DNA of 64,000 nt from Kineosporia aurantiaca JCM 3230 (GCA_000719025.1 JODP01000004.1:434001-498000); one strand, 5' to 3'. Shown: positions 36,558-45,751, numbered from the stretch's first letter. The notes: a model not told the origin generated them from the letters alone. Made by a program: numbers and translations.

Positions 36558-36752
36558 GCTGGACTGAGCGGGACGTTCAGCTGAACGAGCCCGGCGTCGG
36601 CAATGACCGAATTCCGTGGATCCACCGTCCTCACCCCCGGGCCCACACCCTCCGGCCCTCACGGGTCCCGTTCGTAAGCAGGCCTTCTGGTGAACGAGCG
36701 CGAGGACCACCGCCCCACCGAATCCTCTTTCAGCAGGGCGGGAGTTCTGGCG

Positions 36753-37042
36753 ATGCCTGCGTACGCAGAACTGGCCACGATCGTCCTGGGTGAACCGCTG
36801 GGCGCGGTGCTGACCCGGATCTCGCCGCCAGCCACGCCGGGGCGCTGCAACAGGTCGAGCAGATGAAGACCGCCATGGCCTTGCGCTCCGGCATCGAGCA
36901 GGCCAAGGGCATCCTGATGAGCCAGCGCCGCTGCACCGCCGACGAGGCCTTCGCAATCCTGGTCACCCTGTCTTCACAGGCCAACCGGAAACTGCGGGAC
37001 GTCGCCGCGGCCGTCGTCCAGCACGCCACCGGTCAGCCCTGA
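36753..37042 (+). pseudogene. GAF-ANTAR regulator, internally deleted remnant
   Basis: An N-terminal scrap (ATG 36753, PAYAELATIVLGEPLGAVLTRI) matches the start of actinobacterial GAF-ANTAR proteins. Near 36822 the frame changes and the C-terminal part follows directly (HAGALQQVEQMKTAMALRSG, then GIEQAKGILMSQRRC and RKLRDVAAAVV, stop 37042). The GAF sensor core of about 110-120 residues is missing. An intact 59-codon frame (ATG 36863) could still make a free ANTAR-like RNA-binding peptide, but this is probably decay. The rest of the 36558-37050 gap holds nothing else I can support. Confidence 0.7.
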
Positions 37043-37050
37043 CCATGCGG

Positions 37051-37635
37051 TTAAGAGGCTGCGCTTGCCGGGGCCCGCAGTCCGTCCATCAAGAGGTCCA
37101 GTAGGCGAGCTGCCAGCGCGTCGTGCTCGGGTGAGCTGGCCACGGTGAAGATCCCGATGAGGGCAGCCGAGATGTCCGCGGCGGGAACGTCCACCCGCAG
37201 TTCCCCGCTCGCGCGGCCGGCTTCGAGGATGTCGTCGATGGCCCCGAGCAGCTCGGTCCGGGTGTGGGCATGGGCGATCTCCCCCGACTCGACCATCGCC
37301 AGCAGCGTGCCGAGCATCCCGTTCTTGGTGGCGATCCAGTTCCCGAACAGATCCATCCAGCGTCGCAACGCGGTGGGTGGGGCGAACTGGGCCAGCAGCT
37401 CATGGGCGCCGGCGGTGAGCCGCGAGACCTGGTCCTGGTAGACCGCGTCGACCAGGGCCTCGCGGGTGGGGAAGTGCCGGTAGAGGGTGGCGATGCCGAC
37501 CCCGGCCTCGTTGGCGATCGCCCGCATGGACGGGTCGGCCTCGGCCGAGGCGAACAGGCGGGTCGCCACGACCAGCAGTTCCTCGCGGTTACGGGCCGCG
37601 TCCGCCCGCGGTCGGCGGCCTTCCGGGTGAATCAA
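37051..37635 (-). CDS. TetR-family regulator
   Basis: 194 residues, apparently from TTG 37635. Helix-turn-helix MRAIANEAGVGIATLYRHFPTREALVDAV; C-terminal part of the common four-helix TetR type. Divergent from an NADPH quinone-type oxidoreductase at 37730, with the palindrome AAACGGA-N6-TCCGTTT and a second half-site over its own start between them. Probable local repressor of that enzyme. Confidence 0.85.
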   Translation of the reverse strand: MIHPEGRRPRADAARNREELLVVATRLFASAEADPSMRAIANEAGVGIATLYRHFPTREALVDAVYQDQVSRLTAGAHELLAQFAPPTALRRWMDLFGNWIATKNGMLGTLLAMVESGEIAHAHTRTELLGAIDDILEAGRASGELRVDVPAADISAALIGIFTVASSPEHDALAARLLDLLMDGLRAPASAAS

Positions 37636-37693
37636 AACGGATCACGCTCCGGTTGTGCTAGCTTGAGTCAACGAAACGGATCATAGTCCGTTT
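37635..37693. promoter_or_regulatory. TetR operator between 37051 gene and oxidoreductase
   Basis: Perfect 7-bp inverted repeat AAACGGA-TCATAG-TCCGTTT at 37674-37693, plus a direct half-site AAACGGATCA at 37635-37644 covering the TetR start. Confidence 0.7.
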
Positions 37694-37729
37694 ACGGTTC
37701 CGCGAGCTGCCCCAGGAGACGGATTCACC

Positions 37730-38677
37730 ATGACCGAGCCGATCACGACCACGAGCCGGGCGGTCCAGTTCCACGCGTTCGGCGGACCGGAGGCCCTCGA
37801 GGTCGACCAGGTCCTGGCGCCGCAGGCCGGCCCCGGGCAGATCCGGGTGCGGGTCACCGCGGCCGGTCTGAACCCGATGGACTGGTTCATGACCTCCGAC
37901 GCCGAGACCGCCGCCCGGTTCGGCCTGACCCTGCCGTGCGGGTTCGGCACCGACTACGCCGGAGTGGTGGATCAGGTCGGCGACGGCGTGAGCCGGTTCG
38001 CGATCGGCGACCGGGTGTTCGGCGGCGCCATGTCCCGCGCGGTCGCCGACCACGTCATCGTGGACGAGGCGGGGACCATCGCGGCCGGTGGCCAGGCGCA
38101 CCTGGTCCCGGACGGCCTCGACGACCGCACCGCGGCCACCCTCACGATCGCGGGCGCCACGGCGGCCGCCGCTCTGGCCGTGATCCACCCGGGCCCGGGC
38201 GACACCGTGCTCATCGGCGGTGCCGGAGGCGGCGTGGGCGTGTTCGCCGTCCAGCTCGCGCGCCTGGCCGGCGCACGAGTGATCGGGACGGGTTCGGCAG
38301 CTTCGGCCGACGCCCTGCGGGCCCTGGGAGCCGAGCCGGTCACCTATGGCGATGGTCTGGTCGACCGGGTACGGACGATGGCTCCCGCCGGCATCACCGC
38401 GGCCATGGACCTGCACGGGACGGACACGGCGCTGGCGGCCCGCGAACTCGGCGTGCCGGATCAGCGCATCACCACCATCGCCGCCCTCATCGAGGGCATC
38501 ACCCCGGCCAACGGCGCGAACACCGCCCCCAGCGCCATCGAGGACATCGCCGCCCTGATCGCGGCCGACCAGATCCGGGTACCCATCGCGGCCGGCTTCC
38601 CGGTCCAGCAGGTCCGCGCCGCCGCCGAGCTCCAGGCCGGACGGCACGTGCACGGGAAGGTCGTCATCGACCTCTGA
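37730..38677 (+). CDS. NADP-dependent quinone/zinc-type alcohol dehydrogenase-like oxidoreductase
   Basis: 315 residues. Medium-chain dehydrogenase fold: GroES-like N-terminus (VTAAGLNPMDWF, FGTDYAGVVDQVGDGV, GDRVFGG) and Rossmann domain with GGAGGGVGVFAVQLARLAGARVIGTGS. No structural zinc cysteines, so it is of the quinone oxidoreductase type. Likely a cytosolic NADPH-dependent reductase of reactive carbonyls or quinones. Divergent from its TetR and followed after about 36 bases by a broken MFS exporter gene, which suggests a former detoxification unit. Confidence 0.87.
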   Translation: MTEPITTTSRAVQFHAFGGPEALEVDQVLAPQAGPGQIRVRVTAAGLNPMDWFMTSDAETAARFGLTLPCGFGTDYAGVVDQVGDGVSRFAIGDRVFGGAMSRAVADHVIVDEAGTIAAGGQAHLVPDGLDDRTAATLTIAGATAAAALAVIHPGPGDTVLIGGAGGGVGVFAVQLARLAGARVIGTGSAASADALRALGAEPVTYGDGLVDRVRTMAPAGITAAMDLHGTDTALAARELGVPDQRITTIAALIEGITPANGANTAPSAIEDIAALIAADQIRVPIAAGFPVQQVRAAAELQAGRHVHGKVVIDL

Positions 38678-38713
38678 CCTTCCCACGACCAGTTCCCTTC
38701 TTAGGCAGGCCCA

Positions 38714-40015
38714 ATGACCAGCAACGGCAACGTTGCGATCGACACCGACAACGCCCGGTACGTCGACCCGGCAGTCTGGGCGACCGCGTTCACCCTCGTC
38801 GTCGGGGCGCTGGCCGTGGTCTTCGACACGACCATCGTCAGCGTCGCCCTCAATTCCCTCGTAGCGGAACTTCATTCGTCGCTGAGCACGATCCAATGGG
38901 TCAGCACGGGCTATCTGCTGGCCATGTTCGTCACCATCCCGATCGCCGGCTGGGCCCAGGCCGCCCTGGGTGGCAAACGATCATGCAGGCCGCCAAGGGC
39001 CGCAATCTCGGCCGGGTGATGGCCGCCGTCACCCTGCCCACGGCCCACGGCCCTGGGCCCGATCCTCGGTCCGGTTCTGGGCGGAGTCATCCTGCACGTC
39101 GCCGACTGGCGCTGGCTGTTCCTGGTCAATGTCCCGTTCTGCGTGGTCGGCGTCGTCCTCGCCCTCCGCAACCTCCCGGCCGAGCAGCCCCGCCCGGATG
39201 CCCGACTCGACGTGGTCGGCCTGCTCCTGCTGGCGCCGGGCGTGGTCGGCATCATCTACGGCCTCTCCCGGGTGGCGGGAGCCGGCGGCTTCTCCACCGC
39301 TCAGGTCCTGACCCCGCTCATCGCCGGCGTCGCCCTGGTCGCCGCCTTCGCCGGATGGGCACTACGGCGAGAAGGACGGGCGCTCATCGACGTTCGCCTC
39401 TTCCGGCACCGTCCGCTGTCCTCGGGATCCCTGCTGGGCTTCTTCGCCGGCTTCACGTTGTACGGCGCGATGCTGCTACTCCCGCTCTACTTCCAACAGG
39501 TTCGCGGTGAAAGCGCCCTCGGAACCGGGCTTCTCCTGATCCCGCAAGGAGTGGGAACCCTGATGTCGAGGGGCGTCGCGGGCCGGTACACCGACCTCAT
39601 CGGCCCACGCACCGTCGCCCTGGTCGGCTTCCTGGTCGTGATCGTTGCGACAATCCCCTTCGCATTCGTCACACCCCACACCGACTATGTCTGGCTGATG
39701 GCCGCGCTGCTGGTCCGTGGCCTCGGCATGGGCGTGGTCATCATCCCTCTCACCGGTGCCTCGTTCATCGGCCTGGCCCACCACGAGGTACCTGACGCAA
39801 GCATCATCACCCGGGTCATGCAGCAGGTCGGTGGCTCCATGGGCACCGCGGTACTCGCGGTCGTCCTGCAGCACGCTGCGGCGAGCAGCCACAACCCGGA
39901 CGAGGTCTCGGCGGGTTTTCGGGACGCTTTCTGGTGGGCCATCGCCTTCACCGCGGCAGCCGTTCCGCTCTGCCTGATTTTACCGGAGCAGGTAAATCGC
40001 AACGCCAGGCCATAG
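38714..40015 (+). pseudogene. DHA2 (EmrB/QacA-type) MFS exporter, deleted and frameshifted
   Basis: N-terminal part (TLVVGALAVVFDTTIVSVALNSL, STGYLLAMFVTIPIAGWAQAALGGK) is typical of 14-helix drug exporters. At about 38975 it jumps to TIMQAAKGRNLGRVMAAVTLPTA in another frame, losing roughly 60 residues (helices 2-4). A 7-bp tandem duplication (CCACGGC at 39038-39044 and 39045-39051) then shifts back to the first frame, and GPILGPVLGGVILHVADWRW and the remaining helices continue to the stop at 40015. The first frame meets a stop at 39017. Two lesions, so a pseudogene; the C-terminal ten-helix part is open but unlikely to work alone. Confidence 0.85.
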
Positions 40016-40062
40016 ATGCCGGGCGGATCTTCTGGTCCTTAGGCGCTGACCACCGTGGCCGA

Positions 40063-40902
40063 CTACGGCTGCCAACGCGGAAGACCTGCTGACAGCGTCC
40101 GACTGGGGGCGCCCTTCGGATCGCCGTCCAGCGTGGCGATCCTCTCCATGTCCTCCGCGTCGATCCGGAAGTCGAAGATCGCGAGGTTCTCCCTGATCCG
40201 CGAGGGCGTGACCGATTTACACAGCGGGATGTTCCCGAGCTGAAGGTGCCAGCGCAGGATCAGTTGCGCCGGAGTCCTCCCGTACTGTTCCGCGAGTACC
40301 TGAAGCGTCGGATCTTTCAAGGACTCTCCCCAGGCGATGGGGCCCCATGCCTCGGTGAGGATTCCGTGCGCGTCGTGGTACTGCCGCAGCTCATCCTGTT
40401 GAAAGCTCGGATGAATCTCGACCTGGTTCACCGCCGGCACGGTTTCCGACCGCCCGGCCAGCCACTCAAGATCGGCGACGGTAAGGTTCGACACCCCGAT
40501 CGAACGGACCTTGCCCCCGGCCAGCAGATCCTCGCAGGCCCGCCAGCTTTCGAGGTATCGGTCCCGGCCCGGCGTGGGCCAGTGAAGAAGGTAGAGGTCG
40601 ACGTACGAGGTCTGAAGTTTCTGAAGGCTTGCCTCGAGTTCCTGGCCGGTCGAGACGTATCCGTGCCGCTGCGGATTCAGCTTGGTCGTGATGAAGACGT
40701 CCTCGCGAGGCACCCCGGACCGGACGATCGCGGTGCCGACCTCGGCCTCGTTGCCGTACGCCTGCGCCGTATCGATGTGCCGATAGCCCGCCTCGAGGGC
40801 AGTCCGCACCGTCTCCGCAGTTCTCGAGGCCGGAATCTGGTAGACGCCGAAGCCGGCCTGCGGAATCTCGACCCCGTTATTGGTTCTGGTCGTTGATGGC
40901 AC
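40063..40902 (-). CDS. Aldo/keto reductase
   Basis: 279 residues from GTG 40902 (AAAGGTG nine bases upstream; a longer start at 40953 lies on the operator). The AKR barrel shows DTAQAYGNE (catalytic Asp and Tyr), TTKLNP (Lys) and LLHWP (His), and the NADPH-site segment IPLCKSVTPSRIREN. Cytosolic NADPH-dependent reduction of aldehydes or ketones. Divergent from the TetR at 41012 with direct repeats between. Confidence 0.9.
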   Translation of the reverse strand: MPSTTRTNNGVEIPQAGFGVYQIPASRTAETVRTALEAGYRHIDTAQAYGNEAEVGTAIVRSGVPREDVFITTKLNPQRHGYVSTGQELEASLQKLQTSYVDLYLLHWPTPGRDRYLESWRACEDLLAGGKVRSIGVSNLTVADLEWLAGRSETVPAVNQVEIHPSFQQDELRQYHDAHGILTEAWGPIAWGESLKDPTLQVLAEQYGRTPAQLILRWHLQLGNIPLCKSVTPSRIRENLAIFDFRIDAEDMERIATLDGDPKGAPSRTLSAGLPRWQP

Positions 40903-40938
40903 GCCCGCGCACCTTTCTCGTGCAGTCCCACGGCTATG

Positions 40939-40977
40939 TAAGCGGTCTATCACACGCTAAAGTAAGAGGGCTATCAC
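40939..40977. promoter_or_regulatory. Direct-repeat operator between AKR and TetR genes
   Basis: TAAGCGGTCTATCAC (40939-40953) and TAAGAGGGCTATCAC (40963-40977): 15-bp direct repeats with two mismatches, 24 bp apart, in the divergent promoter. Confidence 0.55.
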
Positions 40978-41011
40978 GTCAATCCGATGAGCCCAGTGAG
41001 CGGAGCGGCCG

Positions 41012-41626
41012 GTGTCCGAGAAGGCCCAGAACCAGCGCGGTCGTTACCACCACGGCGAGCTGCGCCCGGCGCTGATCGAGGCGAGTTTCGGCCTGCTCGC
41101 CGAATCCGGGCTGGCCGGTTTCTCGGTCGCCCAGGTGGCGCGCAGGCTGGGGGTCAGCACGGCGGCGCCCTACCGGCACTTCCCCGATCGCGACCACCTG
41201 ATGGCCGCAGTGGCGACCCAGGCCGCCGTCGAACTGGCCGAGGAGTTCGGTCGGGCCGTGGCGGACGCGGGTAGCGACCCGGCCGAGCGCTTCGTGGTCA
41301 CGGCCGGTGCCTACGTACGGTTCGTCGGCACCCGGGGCGCCGGCTTCGACGTCATCTTCGCGGCCGGTCTGGAACGGCTGCAGAACGCAGCATTGACCGA
41401 CGCCGGTCGTCACCTGATGGATCTCCTATGGGAACTGGCCGAGCAGGCCACCGGACAGGATCAGGAAACCTGCCTGACGCTGGTCGGGCAACACCTCGTC
41501 GCCGCCCACGGGTACGTCACGCTGTACGCGGGCGGGTTCTTCCACCGCCAGGAGACCATCGACGAGATCGCCGATCTGGCCATGGCCGCCAGCCGGACCT
41601 TGCTGCGGGGCACCCCTACGGGATGA
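41012..41626 (+). CDS. TetR-family regulator
   Basis: 204 residues, GTG start. The N-terminus RGRYHHGELRPALIEASFGLLAESG and helix-turn-helix FSVAQVARRLGVSTAAPYRHFPDRDHLM are typical. Divergent from the aldo/keto reductase; a hairpin terminator follows at 41649. Confidence 0.87.
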   Translation: MSEKAQNQRGRYHHGELRPALIEASFGLLAESGLAGFSVAQVARRLGVSTAAPYRHFPDRDHLMAAVATQAAVELAEEFGRAVADAGSDPAERFVVTAGAYVRFVGTRGAGFDVIFAAGLERLQNAALTDAGRHLMDLLWELAEQATGQDQETCLTLVGQHLVAAHGYVTLYAGGFFHRQETIDEIADLAMAASRTLLRGTPTG

Positions 41627-41648
41627 CTACGTACAAAAGGACGCATGC

Positions 41649-41690
41649 GGCTCCGGTGGCCTCCTTCGCTCACGATCGGCCACCGGAGCC
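41649..41690 (+). terminator. Hairpin terminator after TetR gene 41012
   Basis: Perfect 13-bp stem (GGCTCCGGTGGCC and complement) with a 16-base loop, then TTGAGGG. Confidence 0.65.
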
Positions 41691-41778
41691 TTGAGGGCAA
41701 CCCGGCTCCCGAGTACGCTGGGTTGGAATATCCGATCCACCTGGATCGACCGGCACCGGAGCGGAAAGAACCACCACC

Positions 41779-42711
41779 ATGCGTATTCTCATTGTCGGGG
41801 CCGGCGCCACCGGCGGGCTCTTCGGGGTGAAGCTGGCCCAGGCCGGCGCCGACGTCACCTTCCTGGTCCGTCCCGGGCGCAAGCAGCAGCTCACCGATCG
41901 GGGCCTACGGCTCCTGAGTGGTCCGGACGAGACCGTGGTCAAGCCCGTTCTCCTCGACGCGGACCAGGTGCAGGAGTCCGGAAAGCCTTTCGACCTGGTC
42001 CTGCTGACCGTCAAGAACCCGGCTCTCGACTCCGCACTCACCGACCTGGCACCCGCCGTGGGACCGGACACGCTCGTCCTTCCCGTCCTGAACGGGGTGC
42101 GGCACATCGACGTCCTGCGTGACCGGTTCGGCGCGGAGCGGGTCGTGGCGGCGGCCGCCCGCGTCGTCACCTCCCTCACCGACGACGGCGACATCCGTCA
42201 GCTCGCGCCGACGGCCGAACTCCAGATCGGCGCATTGCCAGGGGCCGACTTAGATCTGGCCCCGGTTCGGGACGCCCTGGCCGTCGAGGGCATCCAGGTG
42301 ACGGTTGAGGATGACATCGAATCCGCGCTGTGGGCGAAATGGGCGTTCATTGCGTCGGTCGGAGCGGTCACCACCCTCGGCGGGGGCACTGTGGGCGACG
42401 TCGCGCGGGTTCCGGGCGGGACGGGCGTCAGCAAGGCCATCCTCGACGAGATCGGCTCGGTGTTCACCGCGGCCGGCCATCCGCTTCCGGATCCCTTCCG
42501 AAAGTCCCTGTCGGCTCAGCTCAGTGACGTCGCCTCCGGCCTGACGTCCTCGATGTACCGGGACCTGCTGACCGACCGACCCACCGAGCACGAGAGCATC
42601 CTCGGCGACCTGTCCGGGGTGGGCGACCACGTTTCGGTGCCCACCCCGACGCTCAACGCCGCTCTCGTCCGCCTGAGGGTGCGAGCGGAATCCCGGAAAC
42701 TGCAGTCCTGA
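41779..42711 (+). CDS. panE: Ketopantoate reductase family (PanE/ApbA)
   Basis: 310 residues, ATG preceded by GGAAAG. N-terminal NADP site GAGATGGLFGVKLAQAG, then LVLLTVKNPALDSAL, LNGVRHIDVLRDRFG, and the C-terminal helical domain with the expected Lys and Glu region (SALWAKWAFIASVGAVTTL). Reduces 2-dehydropantoate to pantoate in coenzyme A synthesis; paralogues with other substrates are common, so the symbol is tentative. Stands alone between two regulator/reductase pairs. Confidence 0.82.
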   Translation: MRILIVGAGATGGLFGVKLAQAGADVTFLVRPGRKQQLTDRGLRLLSGPDETVVKPVLLDADQVQESGKPFDLVLLTVKNPALDSALTDLAPAVGPDTLVLPVLNGVRHIDVLRDRFGAERVVAAAARVVTSLTDDGDIRQLAPTAELQIGALPGADLDLAPVRDALAVEGIQVTVEDDIESALWAKWAFIASVGAVTTLGGGTVGDVARVPGGTGVSKAILDEIGSVFTAAGHPLPDPFRKSLSAQLSDVASGLTSSMYRDLLTDRPTEHESILGDLSGVGDHVSVPTPTLNAALVRLRVRAESRKLQS

Positions 42712-42751
42712 CGGCGCGCTGGGCACGCCTCGGACCGCTGACAGATCCGGT

Positions 42752-43471
42752 TCAGTTCCCCCCAAGGGCGGCGAAGATCTTCTCGTACCGCTCTCTCGGG
42801 TCGAGCGCGAGCCCGGACTTCACGAACTTCGCCCAATCATCGGCCAGCACTTCCTGCACGCCCGACTCGATCGCATCCAGTCCCGCCCCGGCCAGATCGG
42901 CCGGGTGGATCTTCGGCGCGTCCAGGCCCTTGCTCATGTCGGTGTCGACAAGCCCCATGTGCACCCCGACCACGTGCGTGCCCTGCGCCGCGAGCTCGAG
43001 GCGGGTGCTGTCGGTCAGGATCCACGCCGCGGCCTTCGATGCGGCGTAGGCGCCGCCGCTGGGAACGGCGAACCAGGACAGGGCGGAGACGACGTTGAGG
43101 ATGGCGCCGCCGCCGTTGGCCCGAAGGACCGGGGCGAAGGCCCGGGTCATCAGCAGGGTGCCGTAGAAGTTCGTGTCCATCTCCCGCCGGATGCTCGCCT
43201 CGTCCCCGCCCACCAGCGCCGTGCCGGTGGAGATCCCGGCATTGTTGATCAGCACCTGCACATCACCGGCGGCGCGCGCAGCGGCCTCGATCTGGCCGCG
43301 ATCGGTGACATCGAGCTCGATCGGCTCAACGCCGTCCGCCTGGATCGACCGCACGTCCCGGGCCGCGGCGTAGATCTTGCCGGCCCCGCGTTCCTTGAGC
43401 AGTCCGACGAACTCGGCCCCAATGCCCCGATTCGCGCCGGTGACCAGCACAACCGCACCCTTCAGCTCCAT
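42752..43471 (-). CDS. Short-chain dehydrogenase/reductase (SDR)
   Basis: 239 residues. Cofactor motif TGANRGIG, NNAG, active-site Ser/Tyr/Lys in VSALSWF and SGGAYAASKAA, all present. Cytosolic NAD(P)-dependent oxidoreductase of unknown substrate. Divergent from the TetR at 43554 with two copies of a 12-bp operator-like sequence between. Confidence 0.9.
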   Translation of the reverse strand: MELKGAVVLVTGANRGIGAEFVGLLKERGAGKIYAAARDVRSIQADGVEPIELDVTDRGQIEAAARAAGDVQVLINNAGISTGTALVGGDEASIRREMDTNFYGTLLMTRAFAPVLRANGGGAILNVVSALSWFAVPSGGAYAASKAAAWILTDSTRLELAAQGTHVVGVHMGLVDTDMSKGLDAPKIHPADLAGAGLDAIESGVQEVLADDWAKFVKSGLALDPRERYEKIFAALGGN

Positions 43472-43486
43472 GGCCGTTCCATTCTG

Positions 43487-43538
43487 TAGCGATCACTATT
43501 GATGTGGCGGACGCTACCACATTGCATAGCGATCACTA
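43487..43538. promoter_or_regulatory. Two TetR operator copies between SDR and TetR genes
   Basis: TAGCGATCACTA occurs exactly at 43487-43498 and again at 43527-43538 (40 bp apart). Each copy is nearly palindromic (TAG-N-GATC-N-CTA). Confidence 0.75.
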
Positions 43539-43553
43539 CGTTATGATGGACGC

Positions 43554-44138
43554 ATGGCCGGCCGACCTCGCAGCTTCGATCGCGACGCCGCCCTCGCGGC
43601 GGCGGTTGAGCAGTTCTGGCGCGAGGGCTACGAGGGAACGTCCATCGCGACGCTCACCTCGGCCATGGGCGTATCGCCGCCGAGCCTCTACGCCGCGTTC
43701 GGCGACAAGCAGCGCCTCTTCGAGGAGGCCTCCGCCGAGTACTTCCGGCGCACCTGCGAGGGACTCGACCGCGCGGCCGAACTACCGACCGCGCACGAGT
43801 CCATCGTGCGCACGCTCGAGGACACCGCCCGCGCTCACACCAACGCGACGAATCCGCCCGGCTGCCTGATGCTGACCGAGCCGCGGCTCACCGCCCAACG
43901 CGAAGAGCTGTACCAGCGTCTCCGGAACCGCCTGGACCGTGGGGTGAAGGACGGCGACCTGCCCGCCGGCACCCGCACCGACCGCCTGGCCTCGTTCCTC
44001 GTGGCGGTCCTGCGGGGCATGTCCGGCTGCGCTCGCGACGGCGGCACCCTTGAAGACCTTCAGGAGATCGCCGAGACCGCGATGGCGGCGTTCCCGGCAC
44101 CACCCGAAAGGTCCGTCCGGCAATCCCTTCCCCGCTAA
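43554..44138 (+). CDS. TetR-family regulator
   Basis: 194 residues. N-terminal GRPRSFDRDAALAAAVEQFWREGYEGTSIATLTSAMGVSPPSLYAAFGDKQRLFEEA is the AcrR-like DNA-binding part; the C-terminal domain has GCLMLTEP, as in many regulators of SDR or hydrolase genes. Divergent from the SDR gene and likely to bind the TAGCGATCACTA pair. Confidence 0.88.
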   Translation: MAGRPRSFDRDAALAAAVEQFWREGYEGTSIATLTSAMGVSPPSLYAAFGDKQRLFEEASAEYFRRTCEGLDRAAELPTAHESIVRTLEDTARAHTNATNPPGCLMLTEPRLTAQREELYQRLRNRLDRGVKDGDLPAGTRTDRLASFLVAVLRGMSGCARDGGTLEDLQEIAETAMAAFPAPPERSVRQSLPR

Positions 44139-44344
44139 GAGGTGCCCCAGCCCTCCGGAGCCGAGGCTCACGTCTGGCGCTACTACAACCCCGCCAGTCT
44201 CCCGGCCCGCTCCCCGTGCGGAGCGACGTAACCGCACCCGAGAACACGCCCGGCCCCGAAGACCTGGCCGACATCGGCCGCCAGCCTCGGGGCAGGGCGC
44301 GTGTGCAGAGGTGGGACGGCCGGAACCGGGGCACGATGGGCCCC

Positions 44345-44452
44345 ATGTTCTTCTTCTTCTCGAATCGGCTCGGCTGCCTGGGCTCGTTGATGGTCAGCCT
44401 GATCGGCACGGCGCTCGTGATCGGCCTGCTGGTCCTGCTGTCCCACCGCTGA
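44345..44452 (+). CDS. 35-residue membrane peptide
   Basis: From ATG 44345 (ATG 44336 is an in-frame alternative): MFFFFSNRLGCLGSLMVSLI, then a hydrophobic helix and SHR. One membrane segment with a Phe-rich start and a GCLGS motif. I have the impression that similar short peptides are conserved in actinomycetes, but give no function. Confidence 0.55.
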   Translation: MFFFFSNRLGCLGSLMVSLIGTALVIGLLVLLSHR

Positions 44453-44482
44453 CCTCCGCTTCCAGGCACACCCCCTGCGCAT

Positions 44483-44497
44483 TGAAACCAGCTTTCA
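44483..44497. promoter_or_regulatory. TGAAA-N5-TTTCA site upstream of GH6
   Basis: TGAAACCAGCTTTCA, a palindrome in its outer five bases, about 220 bases before the GH6 start. The TGAAAC half-site matches those before the GH30 and GH78 genes. The 267-base gap 44453-44719 holds no gene that I can support. Confidence 0.4.
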
Positions 44498-44719
44498 GCC
44501 CGGAAGCCACGATTCGAACAGAAACGATCGCGGGCGTACACCATCGATCACCCTTCGGGCACTTCAACCGGCGACTACCCGCCCAGGAGAGCCTTTTTGA
44601 GACGAGCGGCCGGTCTTCCGACCCCGGCGGATGTCACCGTGTGAGCTTCACCAGCTGGACGATCCCGGCCAACAGGCCGTTTCGGCCCCCGTCCCGCCTC
44701 CGATGACAAGGAAGTCGCT

Positions 44720-45703
44720 GTGAAGCGCATACTCCCGATCGCCACCCTCATCCTTCTGGGTGCCGTTCTCCTCACCGGCCAGTCCGCCGTAGCCACCCCG
44801 GCCGACACCATCGTCGCGGCCGCCACCCGGGGTTTCTACGTCGATCCATCCTCGAACCCCGCCACCTGGGCGGCTTCTCACCCAACCGACGGACGGGCGG
44901 CGGACATCCGCAGTGCCATCGCCCAGCAGCCCATGGCCCGCTGGTTCGGCGACTGGACCACCGCCGTAGGCACCGCCGTGGGCGGCTACGTCGGAGCGGC
45001 CGCCAACGCCGGGAAGATTCCCCTCCTGGTGGCCTACGACATCCCGCATCGGGACGCCTGTGGTGGCCTCTCCTCGGGCGGCGCGGCCAGCGCGAGCGCC
45101 TATCGCACCTGGATCGCCGCCTTCGCCGATTCCGTCAAGGACCGGCCGGCCGTGGTCGTCCTGGAACCCGACGCCCTGGCCGACTTCAGCTGCCTCACCA
45201 GCGCGCAGATCACCGAACGCGAACAGCTCCTGGCGTTCGCCGCCCAGCAGTTCCACGATCGCGCGGTGAACGCAGCCGTCTATCTGGATGCGGGCAACTC
45301 GCACTACGCAGCCGCGTCCGACATCGCCACCCGCCTGATCGCTTCCGGAATCGGTCAGGTGCGCGGGTTCTCCCTCAACGTGTCGAACTACCATCCCACC
45401 GCGGAGGAGAGCACCTACGCGGGCACGGTGAACACCGCGCTGGCCGCCCGGGGCTCGGCCCGCAAGCCCTTTGTCGTCGACACCAGCCGCAACGGCAAGG
45501 GAGCCACCGGGGACTGGTGCAACCCGCCGGGACGGCAGCTGGGAGGCACCTCCAAGGTGCTCAGCACCAGCGGCACCGGACTGGAAGCGCAGCTGTGGGT
45601 GAAGACTCCGGGCAACTCCGACGGTGAATGCGGATCCGCGCCGACCACCCCGGCGGGGACCTTCGACCCGCAACTCGCCTACGATCTCGTCCACGGATAC
45701 TGA
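44720..45703 (+). CDS. Secreted GH6 cellulase
   Basis: 327 residues from GTG 44720 (AAGGAAGT upstream). Signal peptide to about residue 26 (SAVA-TP). GH6 fold: active-site loop VAYDIPHRDACGG with Asp112, VVLEPDALADF with catalytic Asp151, then NVSNYHPT, FVVDTSRNGKG and WVKTPGNSDGECG. Hydrolyses cellulose with inversion (endoglucanase or cellobiohydrolase). No cellulose-binding module is attached. First of the polysaccharide locus and closed by its own hairpin at 45708. Confidence 0.93.
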   Translation: MKRILPIATLILLGAVLLTGQSAVATPADTIVAAATRGFYVDPSSNPATWAASHPTDGRAADIRSAIAQQPMARWFGDWTTAVGTAVGGYVGAAANAGKIPLLVAYDIPHRDACGGLSSGGAASASAYRTWIAAFADSVKDRPAVVVLEPDALADFSCLTSAQITEREQLLAFAAQQFHDRAVNAAVYLDAGNSHYAAASDIATRLIASGIGQVRGFSLNVSNYHPTAEESTYAGTVNTALAARGSARKPFVVDTSRNGKGATGDWCNPPGRQLGGTSKVLSTSGTGLEAQLWVKTPGNSDGECGSAPTTPAGTFDPQLAYDLVHGY

Positions 45704-45707
45704 CCGG

Positions 45708-45751
45708 CGCGCCGTGCCTGCCCTCTCCCGGCACCGGGCAGGCACGGCGCG
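45708..45751 (+). terminator. Hairpin terminator after GH6
   Basis: Perfect 16-bp stem (CGCGCCGTGCCTGCCC and complement) with a 12-base loop, five bases after the GH6 stop. Confidence 0.75.

Noticed and set aside
36574..36587. CGTTCAGCTGAACG as a kdp terminator
   Set aside because: Perfect palindrome but with no loop and no U-run; cannot be told apart from a protein-binding site or chance.
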